Shown: positions 29,161-38,213, counted from the first letter of the stretch. The stretch is 64,000 nt of DNA from Cyanobacteriota bacterium (GCA_022402445.1 JAKRSF010000004.1:498120-562119); one strand, 5' to 3'. Notes: generated by a model not told the origin, from the letters alone. Made by a program: numbers and translations.

Positions 29161-30123
29161 ATGGACTTTACCGCCGCGATTCGGGCCTATAACGCCGCTG
29201 ATCGCCTGCCCACGATTCTCACGCGCCTCCGGGAGCAGACCGACGCCGACGCGATCGCCTGGGAGGTGCTGGTTGTGGACAACAACAGCCGCGACGGCAC
29301 CGCAGCGGTGGTGGACCAATTTCGCCCCACCTGGCCCGATCGCATCCCCCTGCGCTACGTCAATGAGGCCCAACAGGGGGCGTCCTATGCCCGTCGCCGT
29401 GCGATCGATGAGGCCCAGGGCACCTGGATCGGCTTTTTGGATGACGACAACTGGCCTGCCCCCAACTGGGTCCGCAGCATCCTGGATTTTGCCGAAAATC
29501 ACCCCCGCGCCAGCGTCCTGGTGGGCCAAATCCACGGGCAATTTGAGGTGGAACCGCCCAAAAACTTTCAGCAAATTGCCCACTTTCTGCCCGTCATTGA
29601 ACGAAGTCGAAAAGCCTTTTGCTACAACACCTATCGCCACGCCAAAAAGAAAGTGATGCCCCCCGGTGCGGGCATGGCGGTGAAGCGACAGGTGTGGCTC
29701 GATTGTGTGCCTAAAAAGCTAGTCCTGAAAGGCCCCGTCGGCAGCAATTTGACCGCCAAGGGAGAAGATATTGAGGCGCTGTTGCACATGGTCAGCCAGG
29801 GCTGGGAGGTGTGGTTTAACCCGGATCAACATATTGATCACCACATTCCCCGCTGGCGGTTTGAGCGGGCCTATTTGCTCAAATTTTTTAGGGGCGTTGG
29901 CCTGGGGCGCTACCAAACGCGGAAGTTGTCCTATCCCCGCTGGAAATGGCCCCTGATGGTGCCGGTGTATTTCGCCAATGATCTGCGGAAATGGGTCGTA
30001 TTTTGGTGGCGGCATCGGCGGGAGTTGGGGGCGGATGTGGTGGCGGCGAGTCAGATGGAAATGCTGACCTATACCCTAATCAGTCCTTTTTATTTGTTGA
30101 GGCAGCGGCTATGGCGACCCTAG
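29161..30123 (+). CDS. hpsE: Family 2 glycosyltransferase, HpsE-type
   Basis: A 320-residue GT2 enzyme resembling HpsE of the hormogonium polysaccharide loci of filamentous cyanobacteria. The GT-A fold is clear: VLVVDNNSRDGTAAVVDQ near residue 40, GFLDDDNWPAPNWV with the DDD metal-binding site near 100, and the long family-specific stretch SRKAFCYNTYRHAKKKVMPP. ATG 29161 was chosen for the AGGAG eight bases upstream; a frame 14 residues longer has none. It overlaps the next glycosyltransferase by 13 bp. Acceptor and sugar are unknown. Symbol given on resemblance only. Confidence 0.82.
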   Translation: MDFTAAIRAYNAADRLPTILTRLREQTDADAIAWEVLVVDNNSRDGTAAVVDQFRPTWPDRIPLRYVNEAQQGASYARRRAIDEAQGTWIGFLDDDNWPAPNWVRSILDFAENHPRASVLVGQIHGQFEVEPPKNFQQIAHFLPVIERSRKAFCYNTYRHAKKKVMPPGAGMAVKRQVWLDCVPKKLVLKGPVGSNLTAKGEDIEALLHMVSQGWEVWFNPDQHIDHHIPRWRFERAYLLKFFRGVGLGRYQTRKLSYPRWKWPLMVPVYFANDLRKWVVFWWRHRRELGADVVAASQMEMLTYTLISPFYLLRQRLWRP

Positions 30124-31319
30124 GATCGACGGGGGGGGCGGTGGCGGGCGATCGCGCGATCGCGCCGCGTCCGGTACGTTTTTTGATTCAGTATCACCAT
30201 GGCCTCGATGAACTCAACGGGGTGGTGACCTATGTCCATACCCTTGATCGCACCCTGCGGCGGCGGGGCCTAGAAACGCGGTTAATTTCCACCAAAGCGA
30301 CGGGATTGGGAAACTGGATCGCCGCGATTGCCTGGGCGGATGTGGTGCATCTGAACTCGAACCATTTAGGGTTTGCGATTTTATGTAAATTGCTGGGCAA
30401 AAAAACGGTGATTAAATATCACTATTTGCTCTATCAATCGGCCCACTGGCATTATGAACCCATGGGCTTTTGGCGGCGGCTGCGGGTGGAATACAAAGCT
30501 GCATTTCCGCCTCGTACCGCGCCTCTGAAATGGCAGCTTTTTGTCATCGTTAAATTTTTGCGGCTGGCGGTGCGCCTCGCGACGGTGGCCATGGTGGATC
30601 GCCACACGGCCTGTAGTCAGTTTTTGGGGGAATCCTGCTCCCTGCCCATGGCGGTGACGACGGTCTATAACCCCATTGAATTGGAAGGGGATGCCCCGCC
30701 CAAAACCCTGGCGGATTTGGCTGAACCCCATACGTTCACCTTTGCGGGGCGGGTGGTGCGCGATAAGGGACCGGCGGTGCTGCTGGCGGCGGCGCGGATC
30801 CTGGCGGAGCGGGGGCGATCGTTCCGGGTGGTGCTGCTCGGCGATGGGCCAAGCCGTGCGGCCCTGGAGGCAGATGTGGCGGCCTGGGGGTTGGGCGATC
30901 GCGTGGAATTTTTAGGCTGGCAGTCGCGGGAGGCGGTGCTGGCGCAGATGGGGCGATCGCTGGCGGTGGTGGCCCCGTCCCAGTGGCAGGATCCGGCCCC
31001 CTATGTGGCCATGGAAGCGGCCAGCCAGCAAACGGCGTCGATCGTGGCGCGGGTGGGGGGGCTGCCGGAAATGGTGGGGGACCACGGCTGGATTTTTACC
31101 GCCGATCGCGTGGATGAGCTGGCGGATCTGATGGAAGGTTGCCTCCAGGATCCGGCGGGGGCGATCGCCCGGGGCCGCAAAGCCTATGAATACACCCGCG
31201 CCACCTTTTCGAGCGATCGCGCCGCCGATACCCTGCTGGAGGTGTGCGCCCCCCTGCTGCCGCCCAAGTTACGCCCCCAGCTTGCCCCCGCGATCGCTCC
31301 GAATGCCCCCCAACCCTAA
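30111..31319 (+). CDS. Family 4 glycosyltransferase
   Basis: A 402-residue GT-B glycosyltransferase. The N-terminal acceptor half begins RPVRFLIQYHHGLDELNGVV; the C-terminal half has the usual nucleotide-sugar features FAGRVVRDKGPAVLLAAARI, LLGDGPSRAALE, FLGWQSREAVLAQM and the EAASQQTASIVARVGGLPEM region around the conserved Glu. ATG 30111 overlaps hpsE by 13 bp, and the next gene starts eight bp after its stop, so the three genes are almost certainly one operon. The longer frame opening at 29991 would overlap hpsE widely and is unlikely. The sugar donor cannot be read from sequence. Confidence 0.85.
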   Translation: MATLGSTGGAVAGDRAIAPRPVRFLIQYHHGLDELNGVVTYVHTLDRTLRRRGLETRLISTKATGLGNWIAAIAWADVVHLNSNHLGFAILCKLLGKKTVIKYHYLLYQSAHWHYEPMGFWRRLRVEYKAAFPPRTAPLKWQLFVIVKFLRLAVRLATVAMVDRHTACSQFLGESCSLPMAVTTVYNPIELEGDAPPKTLADLAEPHTFTFAGRVVRDKGPAVLLAAARILAERGRSFRVVLLGDGPSRAALEADVAAWGLGDRVEFLGWQSREAVLAQMGRSLAVVAPSQWQDPAPYVAMEAASQQTASIVARVGGLPEMVGDHGWIFTADRVDELADLMEGCLQDPAGAIARGRKAYEYTRATFSSDRAADTLLEVCAPLLPPKLRPQLAPAIAPNAPQP

Positions 31320-31326
31320 AGCGCCC

Positions 31327-32364
31327 ATGCTGATCTACCTCGTCACCCGCCACAACTCCAGCCCCATCGACTGGTACCTCGAGCTGTGGGGCCATAGCCT
31401 GCCGATGCCCGTGGAGGTGATCTACTACGAAGATTTACCGAAACGGCGATCGCTCCCCGTGGGTACCTACATTTTCTCGGACCTGGAACGGCTCGATGGC
31501 CCCCTGCTCACCGTCGCCGGTCAGGTGTGGCAGCAGCTCGCCCACCACGATCGCCCCATGGCCCTGCTCAACCACCCCTACCGTTCCATGCGGCGCTATG
31601 AATTGCTGCGCACCCTCAGGGAACAGGGCATCAACGCCTTCGATATCTATCGCCTGACGGAGCATCGTCGCCCCCAACGGTTCCCCGTCTTCATCCGGGG
31701 CGAAAATGACCACCGGGGTAGCCTAACGGGCCTATTGAACACGGCGGAAGAGCTGGAGGCCGCGATCGCGGATTTGGCGGAGCGCGGCGAAAATCCCTAC
31801 GACAAAGTGATCACGGAATACTGCAACGTCGCCGATGCCGATGGGGTGTTCCGTAAATATTCCGCCTTTGTGGTGGGCGATCGCGTCCTGCCCCTCCATG
31901 TGGCCGGCCATAGGCATTGGGTCGTCAAAACCCGCCGCCTCGAAACCGACGCGATCGCCGAGGACCACGCCGCCCTCCTGCGGGACAACCCCCACGCCGA
32001 CCAAATCCGACAAATTTTTTCCCTGGCCCGCATCGCCTATGGCCGCATTGACTACGGCTTCCTGGGCGATCGCCTCCAGGTGTGGGAAATCAACACCAAC
32101 CCCTCCATCGTCCTGCCCGCCAACCAGCGCGCCACCGACGCCACCATGGACCAATTCCGCCGCAGCCTCGCCGATGCCTTCGCCGCGATCGCCCCGCCCC
32201 CCCGCGATCGCCCCGCCCCCCTGACCCTCACCTGGCCCCGCCCCGATCAGGACCTCGGCAAAGGATTTATCGAACGGACCAGCGACTGGTTCCCCGGCCT
32301 CTCGACCCCCCAAAAGGCCCAACTGCGGCGTGTCCTGCGGCGAATCAAACAACGGCTCCGCTAG
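31327..32364 (+). CDS. ATP-grasp-like protein in a glycan operon
   Basis: A 345-residue soluble protein with an ATP-grasp-like second half: FVVGDRVLPLHVAG, ARIAYGRIDYGFLGDRLQVW and the metal-site string EINTNPSIVLPANQ (Glu-x-Asn). The first part (LVTRHNSSPIDWYLELWGHS) is not recognised. Such enzymes join a carboxylate to an amine or thiol with ATP; no substrate can be named. It follows two glycosyltransferases with an eight-bp gap, suggesting a modification of the same glycan. A start at 31303 (MPPNPKAP...) is possible. The last 60 residues look like a separate basic tail (RRVLRRIKQRLR). Confidence 0.6.
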   Translation: MLIYLVTRHNSSPIDWYLELWGHSLPMPVEVIYYEDLPKRRSLPVGTYIFSDLERLDGPLLTVAGQVWQQLAHHDRPMALLNHPYRSMRRYELLRTLREQGINAFDIYRLTEHRRPQRFPVFIRGENDHRGSLTGLLNTAEELEAAIADLAERGENPYDKVITEYCNVADADGVFRKYSAFVVGDRVLPLHVAGHRHWVVKTRRLETDAIAEDHAALLRDNPHADQIRQIFSLARIAYGRIDYGFLGDRLQVWEINTNPSIVLPANQRATDATMDQFRRSLADAFAAIAPPPRDRPAPLTLTWPRPDQDLGKGFIERTSDWFPGLSTPQKAQLRRVLRRIKQRLR

Positions 32365-32799
32365 ATCCCACCGGCATTGCGCCCCCCAGACCCGAACGTT
32401 CCCAAGATGTTCGGCAAGTCTGGGCTGCCCCGCGATCGCCCCTGTTCATCCCCCGTTAACCCAGCGATTACCTCATCCCCCCACCGCCGTTAATCTCCAT
32501 TCCCTAAGATTCAATCGGCTCTCCGACCTTGGCCCCGCCATTCCCCAGAGCCCCGGTTTCCATCGCCCGCCCCCTTGAGCGCACCCCCAGGACCGATGAA
32601 AGCCACTCCTCCTTATTGGCAATCCTTATCATTTTCATCAGGGAATAATTGCCACCGCCACCCCCTTCGCCCTGACCACCCCCTTCACCGGTCCGTGGCC
32701 CCCCGTAACTGCCGTCCCCTTAGCCACCCCTCCCCCATTGCGACCCGTGCTGGCCCCGGCCACGCGATCGCCCGCCGCCGAAACCGGCAAACTCTGCGA
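32365..32799. other. Intergenic region before the porin array
   Basis: About 435 bp, C-rich and Pro-codon rich in every frame, with no plausible gene. Short AT-rich patches (CCTTATCATTTTCATCAGGG near 32625) may hold promoter elements. The leader of the first porin begins at its right end. Confidence 0.35.
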
Positions 32800-32904
32800 T
32801 AGTCAATTCCATTGCAGTGGAGCAGGACTAGCCCTAGGCCCCGGCCTAGCCGCGAGCCCCGCCCCAAAAACTGAACTTCCTGGTGTGAGGATTTGAACGA
32901 CATC
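32800..32904 (+). promoter_or_regulatory. Leader of porin gene 1, with hairpin
   Basis: Homologous to the leader at 34550-34656. Shared blocks are TCAATTCCATTGCAGT, CTAGCCGCGAG and the 3' block ACTGAACTTCCTGGTGTGAG. The hairpin CTAGGCC-CC-GGCCTAG (32834-32849) corresponds to a different but still paired stem in copy 2. A GATAGT box at 32798-32803 could be the -10 element. The GTGAGG ribosome site is about 14 bases before the ATG. Confidence 0.5.
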
Positions 32905-34476
32905 ATGTCTAGCTTGTTTTGGAACAGCCTAAAATTGGGCTCCATGGCCCTTGGCGTCTCGCTGTTGCTGGCCCCCGAGGCCAAGGCCAACGACTCCCTC
33001 GACTTTTTGAGCCGCGCCGACTTCGCTGACGACATGGCCCTAGAGCAGGTCACGTCCGTGTCGCAACTGTCGGACGTGCAGCCGACGGACTGGGCCTTCC
33101 AGGCATTGCAATCGTTGGTGGAGCGCTACGGCTGCATCGCCGGTTATCCCGACGGCACCTTCCGGGGCAACCGCGCCCTGACCCGCTACGAGTTTGCAGC
33201 CGGTCTGAATGCGTGCCTCGCCAAGGTGGAAGAGCTGATCGGCACCGCCACGGGCGACCTGGCCACGAAGGCGGATCTGCAAACCCTGCAACGGCTCCAG
33301 GAAGAGTTCGCGGCTGAATTGGCCGTCCTGCGCGGTCGTGTGGATGCCCTCGAAGCGCGCACGTCGGAACTGGAGGCGAACCAGTTCTCCACCACCACGA
33401 AGCTGAACGGTGAAGTGCTGTTCAACTTCGCTGGGGCGAACAACCCCGAGTTTGACGGGAGCGATACGGACGATAACCAGATCACCTTCTCCCACCGGGT
33501 TCGCCTGAACTTCGATAGCAGTTTCAGTGGCCGCGATCGCCTGCGGGTGCGTTTGCAGACGGGGAACACGCCGCGCTACTTCGGTGATGAGACGTCCCAG
33601 ACCCGCTTCGGCTTTGAAGCGCGCGATGGCAACACCTTTGTCCTCGACAAAATGTTCTACCGCTTCCCGGTGGCCAGCGGCCTGACGGGCTACGTCGGTC
33701 CCCTGTATAGCCTCGACGACATCCACGATCCCCTCAACCCCTACTTCGTCAGCTCCGGCGGTGGGGCCGTGTCCCGCTTTGCCCGTCGCGATCCGTTGAT
33801 CTATCGGGGGGTTGATGGAGCCGGGGTGGGCCTGAGCTATAAGGCGGGCCGTTTTGGTGCAGCCCTGAGCTACTTCGGCGGTGAAGATGATGCGCCCTCG
33901 CCGAACCTGGGGGATGGCTTCTTCAACGGCACCATGAACGCCACGGTGACCGCGAACTACAAGATCACCGATAGCTGGACCGTTGGGGCGGCCTACTCCT
34001 ACCGCTACTTCAGCAGCGGTGACAGTGACCTCGGTGGCGGCACCGCCAGCGGTTTTGGCCGTCGTCCCTTTGGCAGCGTGAACCCCACGAACTCCCACAA
34101 CGTGGGGATTCAAACCATGGCTCAAATTTCCGATGGCTTCGCGATCGGCGGTTGGGCGAGTGTGGCCATGGCGGATGACACCCGCAGCGATCGCGAGGCG
34201 AACCTGTTCAACTGGGCGGTGCATCTGGCGTTCCCGGATCTGTTCAAGGAAGGGAACCTGGGCGGCATCATTGTCGGTCAGCCTCCCTACGTCTATGACG
34301 GCGACGGGGTGGCCGATGAGGAGGATCCCTCCTGGCACATCGAGGCCCTGTACCGCATCAAGGTGAACGACAACATCGACATCACGCCGGCGGCCTTTGT
34401 GGTGACGAACCCTGAGAACAACGACGGCAATGATGCGGCGGTGGTGGGGGTGATCCGGACCCGCTTCCAGTTCTAA
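32905..34476 (+). CDS. SLH-domain outer membrane porin 1 (iron uptake porin type)
   Basis: A 523-residue cyanobacterial outer membrane porin. An N-terminal export signal (about 1-27, ending EAKAND) is followed by an SLH domain at about 52-120 (DVQPTDWAFQALQSLVERYG, GYPDGTFRGNRALTRYEFAA) that anchors the protein to peptidoglycan. A short coiled coil (ADLQTLQRLQEEFAAELAVL, about 130-175) and a beta-barrel (about 180-523) ending in Phe (VIRTRFQF) follow. Members are called SomA/OprB-like and have been linked to iron and small-solute uptake. ATG 32905 was chosen because it is shared with copy 2. This is the first of three tandem porin genes. Confidence 0.92.
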   Translation: MSSLFWNSLKLGSMALGVSLLLAPEAKANDSLDFLSRADFADDMALEQVTSVSQLSDVQPTDWAFQALQSLVERYGCIAGYPDGTFRGNRALTRYEFAAGLNACLAKVEELIGTATGDLATKADLQTLQRLQEEFAAELAVLRGRVDALEARTSELEANQFSTTTKLNGEVLFNFAGANNPEFDGSDTDDNQITFSHRVRLNFDSSFSGRDRLRVRLQTGNTPRYFGDETSQTRFGFEARDGNTFVLDKMFYRFPVASGLTGYVGPLYSLDDIHDPLNPYFVSSGGGAVSRFARRDPLIYRGVDGAGVGLSYKAGRFGAALSYFGGEDDAPSPNLGDGFFNGTMNATVTANYKITDSWTVGAAYSYRYFSSGDSDLGGGTASGFGRRPFGSVNPTNSHNVGIQTMAQISDGFAIGGWASVAMADDTRSDREANLFNWAVHLAFPDLFKEGNLGGIIVGQPPYVYDGDGVADEEDPSWHIEALYRIKVNDNIDITPAAFVVTNPENNDGNDAAVVGVIRTRFQF

Positions 34477-34549
34477 ATCAAGACGGTTCTCAGCCTTGGG
34501 GCGGTGGTGGCCGCGATCGCAAGCCGTAGCAATCGGCACAAAATCTGTA

Positions 34550-34656
34550 ATAATCATTCCCATTGCAGTTGAGAAGCGGTTGCATTAGGCTACGCCTAGC
34601 CGCGAGTCACCCCGTCTCAAAACTGAACTTCCTGGTGTGAGGATCTGAACGACATC
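34550..34656 (+). promoter_or_regulatory. Leader of porin gene 2, with covarying hairpin
   Basis: Duplicate of the porin 1 leader. The stem here is TAGGC-TAC-GCCTA (34586-34598), different in sequence from copy 1 yet still paired, between the same flanking blocks. TAATAAT at 34548-34554 may be the -10 box. The GTGAGGATCTGAACGACATC block before the ATG is almost identical to copy 1. Confidence 0.5.
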
Positions 34657-36225
34657 ATGTCTAGCTTGTTTTGGAACAGCCTGAAATTGGGCTCCATGGC
34701 CCTTGGCGTCTCGCTGTTGCTGGCCCCCGAGGCCAAGGCCAACGACTCCCTCGACTTTTTGAGCCGCGCCGACTTCGCTGACGACATGGCCCTAGAGCAG
34801 GTCACGTCCGTGTCGCAACTGTCGGACGTGCAGCCGACGGACTGGGCCTTCCAGGCATTGCAATCGTTGGTGGAGCGCTACGGCTGCATCGCCGGTTATC
34901 CCGACGGCACCTTCCGGGGCAACCGCGCCCTGACCCGCTACGAGTTTGCAGCCGGTCTGAATGCGTGCCTCGCCAAGGTGGAAGAGCTGATCGGCACCGC
35001 CACGGGCGACCTGGCCACGAAGGCGGATCTGCAAACCCTGCAACGGCTCCAGGAAGAGTTTGCGGCTGAACTGGCCGTCCTGCGGGGTCGTGTGGATGCC
35101 CTCGAAGCGCGCACGTCGGAACTGGAAGCGAACCAGTTCTCCACCACCACGAAGCTGAGCGGTGAAGTGCTGTTCAACTTCGCTGGGGCAAACAACCCCG
35201 AGTTTGACGGGAGCGATACGGATGATAACCAAATCACCTTCTCTCATCGGACCCGCCTGAACTTTGACACCAGCTTCAGCGGCCGCGATCGCCTGCGGGT
35301 GCGTTTGCAAACGGGGAACACCCCCCGCTACTTCGGCGACCAAACGTCCCAGACCCGCTTCGGCTTTGAAGCGCGCGATGGCAACACCTTTGTCCTTGAC
35401 AAGTTGTTCTACCAGTTCCCGATCGCCAGCGGCCTGATGGGCTACGTCGGTCCCCAGTATGACCTGGACGATGTTCATGATCCCCTGAACCCCTTCCTCG
35501 CCAGTGACGGGTCTGGCTCCGTGTCCCGTTTTGGCCGTCGCGATCCGCTGATCTACCGGGGTCCCGCCGGTGCCGGTTTGGGTCTGAGCTATAAGGCGGG
35601 CCGTTTCGGCGCAGCCCTGAGCTACTTCGGTGGTGGTGATGCCCAGTCTCCGGATCTGGGGGATGGCTTCTTCAACGGCACCATGAACGCCACGGTGACC
35701 GCGAACTACAAGATCACCGATAGCTGGACCCTAGGGGCGGCCTACTCCTACCGCTACTTCAGCAGTGGCGATACGGACCTCGGCGGCGGCACCGCCAGCG
35801 GCTTTGGCCGTCGTCCCTTTGGCAGCGTGAACCCCACCAATTCCCACAACGTGGGGATCCAAACCACCGCGCGCATCTCCGATGGCTTCGCGATCGGCGG
35901 TTGGGCGAGTGTGGCCTTCGCGGATGACACCCGCAGTGGCCGTAACGCCAACCTGTTCAACTGGGCGGTGAATCTGGCGTTCCCGGATCTGTTCAAGGAA
36001 GGGAACCTGGGCGGCATCATCGTGGGGCAACCTCCCTATGTCTATGACGGCGACGGGGTGGCTGACGAGGAGGATCCCTCCTGGCACATCGAGGCCCTGT
36101 ACCGCATTGCGTTGAACGACAACATTGCGGTGACGCCGGCGGTGTTTGTGGTGACGAACCCTGAGAACAACGACGGCAATGATGCGGCAGTGGTGGGGGT
36201 GATTCGGACCCGCTTCCAGTTCTAA
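34657..36225 (+). CDS. SLH-domain outer membrane porin 2, close paralogue of porin 1
   Basis: A 522-residue porin whose first 180 residues are identical to porin 1 except for about one position, and whose barrel differs mainly in scattered residues and loops (for example DLDDVHDPLNPFLASDG versus SLDDIHDPLNPYFVSSG). Signal peptide, SLH domain, coiled coil and a barrel ending VIRTRFQF are all present. The gene follows porin 1 after 180 bp and shares its leader. The duplication clearly includes the regulatory leader. Near-identity at the DNA level over the first 0.5 kb suggests either a recent duplication or gene conversion. Confidence 0.92.
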   Translation: MSSLFWNSLKLGSMALGVSLLLAPEAKANDSLDFLSRADFADDMALEQVTSVSQLSDVQPTDWAFQALQSLVERYGCIAGYPDGTFRGNRALTRYEFAAGLNACLAKVEELIGTATGDLATKADLQTLQRLQEEFAAELAVLRGRVDALEARTSELEANQFSTTTKLSGEVLFNFAGANNPEFDGSDTDDNQITFSHRTRLNFDTSFSGRDRLRVRLQTGNTPRYFGDQTSQTRFGFEARDGNTFVLDKLFYQFPIASGLMGYVGPQYDLDDVHDPLNPFLASDGSGSVSRFGRRDPLIYRGPAGAGLGLSYKAGRFGAALSYFGGGDAQSPDLGDGFFNGTMNATVTANYKITDSWTLGAAYSYRYFSSGDTDLGGGTASGFGRRPFGSVNPTNSHNVGIQTTARISDGFAIGGWASVAFADDTRSGRNANLFNWAVNLAFPDLFKEGNLGGIIVGQPPYVYDGDGVADEEDPSWHIEALYRIALNDNIAVTPAVFVVTNPENNDGNDAAVVGVIRTRFQF

Positions 36226-36410
36226 GGCGGTTCCCAAACCATGGACCGGCGGGGGCCGCGATCGCGCGGCCCCAGGCCAGTCCAAGCCCTAGCACAACAC
36301 CCTGGGGCCACCGGAGAGGGGCGAAGGAACGGAATCCTATAAATTCCCGCCATCCCAGCCCCCTTCCGGATTTCAGCGCCAGTTAACCCTTCCCCATCCG
36401 GCGATTGCAC

Positions 36411-36516
36411 TATAATCGCTGTACTGTGTTGTGTGGCCTCAAGGCTGGTCTGTCCCCTTCGGGGAATGGAAGCCAGTTGTCACGACCATCACTCCGGTGT
36501 GAGGGAGAGTTAACGA
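36411..36516 (+). promoter_or_regulatory. Promoter and structured leader of porin gene 3
   Basis: A perfect -10 box TATAAT (36411-36416) lies in a TGCACTATAATCGCTGTACT context; no good -35 box is seen at 17 bases. The leader of about 95 bases contains the hairpin TCCCC-TTC-GGGGA (36453-36465) inside a larger GGCT/AGCC arrangement (36443-36474). Only the GGTGTGAGG block near the ribosome site recalls the leaders of porins 1 and 2. The 36226-36410 stretch before it holds another TATAAA (36338) and no gene. Confidence 0.5.
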
Positions 36517-38103
36517 ATGTCTAAGATTTTGTTGAACGCACTGCGTTTGAGCCCCGCTGCCCTGGGTTTTTCCCTGCTGGCAGTTCAAGGCGCTGCGGTT
36601 GCTGGGGACTTCAATCCCGCGATCGATAGCACCCTGACGGCGCTGGAATCCAATTCCTCCGCCTTTGATCAAGTCACGTCCGTGTCGCAACTGTCGGACG
36701 TGCAGCCCACCGACTGGGCCTTCCAGGCGCTGCAATCCCTGGTGGAGCGCTACGGCTGCATCGCCGGTTATCCCGATGGCACCTTCCGGGGTAACCGCGC
36801 CCTGACCCGCTACGAGTTCGCAGCCGGTCTGAACGCTTGCCTCGCCAAGGTGGAAGAACTGATCGGCACCGCCACGGGCGATCTGGCCACGAAGGCGGAT
36901 CTGCAAACCCTGCAACGGCTCCAGGAAGAGTTTGCCGCTGAGCTGGCCGTCCTGCGTGGTCGTGTGGATGCCCTAGAGGCGCGCACGTCGGAACTGGAAG
37001 CGAACCAGTTCTCCACCACCACCAAGCTGACCGGTGAAGTGATCATGATGCTCGCCGGGGCCACCGGCGATCGCGCCACCGGCGCGGACGATAACCAAAT
37101 CGTCTTCCAGCACCGGACCCGTCTGAACTTCAACACCAGCTTCTCCGGCGAAGACCTGTTGATCACCCGGATGCAGGTGGGGAACTCCCAGCAGTTCAAC
37201 GGCCTGAGCGGCGAAGGCACCCTGACCAACCAAGTGTTTGGTGATACGGGCAACACCTTCACCCTCGACACCCTGCAATACCAGTTCCCCCTGGGCAGCA
37301 AGGCGCGGGTCTACCTGACCGCCAACGCGGGCATCTGGGATGACATGGCCAACACCATGAATCCCTACTTTGAAGACTTCGACGGCGGCAGCGGCTCCCT
37401 GTCGGCCTTCGCCCAGCGCAACCCCATCTACCGCATTGGCGGTGGCGCGGGCCTGGGGGTCAACTATGACTTCAGCGACAACCTGCAACTGACCGTGGGT
37501 TACCTGGCCGGTCAAGCGGCGAGCCCGAACCTGGGTGAAGGGCTGTTCAACGGCAACTACTCTGCCCTGGCCCAGTTGACCTACGACAATGGCCGCTTCG
37601 GCATCGGTGCCACCTTCAACCATGCCTACTTCAAGGAAGGGCAGTTCGCGTTTGACAACGCGGGCTTCGGCCAAGGGTTTGCGGGCACGACCCGTGCCAA
37701 TAGCCTCGCCAAGCTGGATCGGGTGACCACCAACTCGGTGGGTCTGCAAGGGTACTACCAGTTCAGCCCCCGCTTGGCTCTGACCGGCTTTGTGGGCTAT
37801 ACGGACGCGGAAGGCAAGAACAGCAACGCGGCCGATGCGGAGATCTGGTACTACGCCCTGGGGCTGGCCCTGCCGGATCTGGGTAAGGAAGGGAACCTGG
37901 CGGGTCTGTTTGTGGGGGCGCAACCCTACGAAACCAGCGGCGACGATGTGGAAATTCCGTTCCACGTGGAGCTGTTCTACAAGTACCAGGTGAACGACTT
38001 CATCTCGATCACGCCCGGGGTGATCTGGCAGACGAACACCAACCAGGATTCGGATCTGGATGATGTGTTTGTGGGTACCCTGCGGACCACGTTCCTGTTC
38101 TAG
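36517..38103 (+). CDS. SLH-domain outer membrane porin 3 with shared N-terminus and divergent barrel
   Basis: A 528-residue porin. The signal peptide (MSKILLNALRLSPAALGFSL, then AVAGD) is unrelated to those of porins 1 and 2. From DQVTSVSQLSDVQPTDWAFQ the SLH domain and coiled coil are nearly identical to the paralogues down to the nucleotide level. After TSELEANQFSTTTKL the barrel diverges sharply (GEVIMMLAGATGDRATGADD), ending GTLRTTFLF. So the gene is a mosaic of a conserved anchor module and its own barrel. The ATG is preceded by GAGGGAGAG. A likely terminator follows at 38173. Confidence 0.92.
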   Translation: MSKILLNALRLSPAALGFSLLAVQGAAVAGDFNPAIDSTLTALESNSSAFDQVTSVSQLSDVQPTDWAFQALQSLVERYGCIAGYPDGTFRGNRALTRYEFAAGLNACLAKVEELIGTATGDLATKADLQTLQRLQEEFAAELAVLRGRVDALEARTSELEANQFSTTTKLTGEVIMMLAGATGDRATGADDNQIVFQHRTRLNFNTSFSGEDLLITRMQVGNSQQFNGLSGEGTLTNQVFGDTGNTFTLDTLQYQFPLGSKARVYLTANAGIWDDMANTMNPYFEDFDGGSGSLSAFAQRNPIYRIGGGAGLGVNYDFSDNLQLTVGYLAGQAASPNLGEGLFNGNYSALAQLTYDNGRFGIGATFNHAYFKEGQFAFDNAGFGQGFAGTTRANSLAKLDRVTTNSVGLQGYYQFSPRLALTGFVGYTDAEGKNSNAADAEIWYYALGLALPDLGKEGNLAGLFVGAQPYETSGDDVEIPFHVELFYKYQVNDFISITPGVIWQTNTNQDSDLDDVFVGTLRTTFLF

Positions 38104-38172
38104 GTTTAGTCGTCTCCTTGGGGGGTCTGGGGAAGTGTGGCCATGGTCCGTTCCCCAGGTGTTCCCCCTTGA

Positions 38173-38213
38173 TCCCATCCTCAACCAATCGAGGGTGGGG
38201 TTTTTGTTGTTTT
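38173..38213 (+). terminator. Rho-independent terminator after the porin array
   Basis: The stem CCCATCCTC (38174-38182) pairs with GAGGGTGGG (38191-38199, one G-T pair) around an eight-base loop, followed by TTTTTGTTGTTTT. It ends the porin 3 transcript. Confidence 0.75.

Noticed and set aside
33040..34563. A 507-residue frame antisense to porin 1 (a similar one is antisense to porin 2 and porin 3)
   Set aside because: It mirrors the porin codons and recurs in every paralogue only because the sense DNA is conserved.
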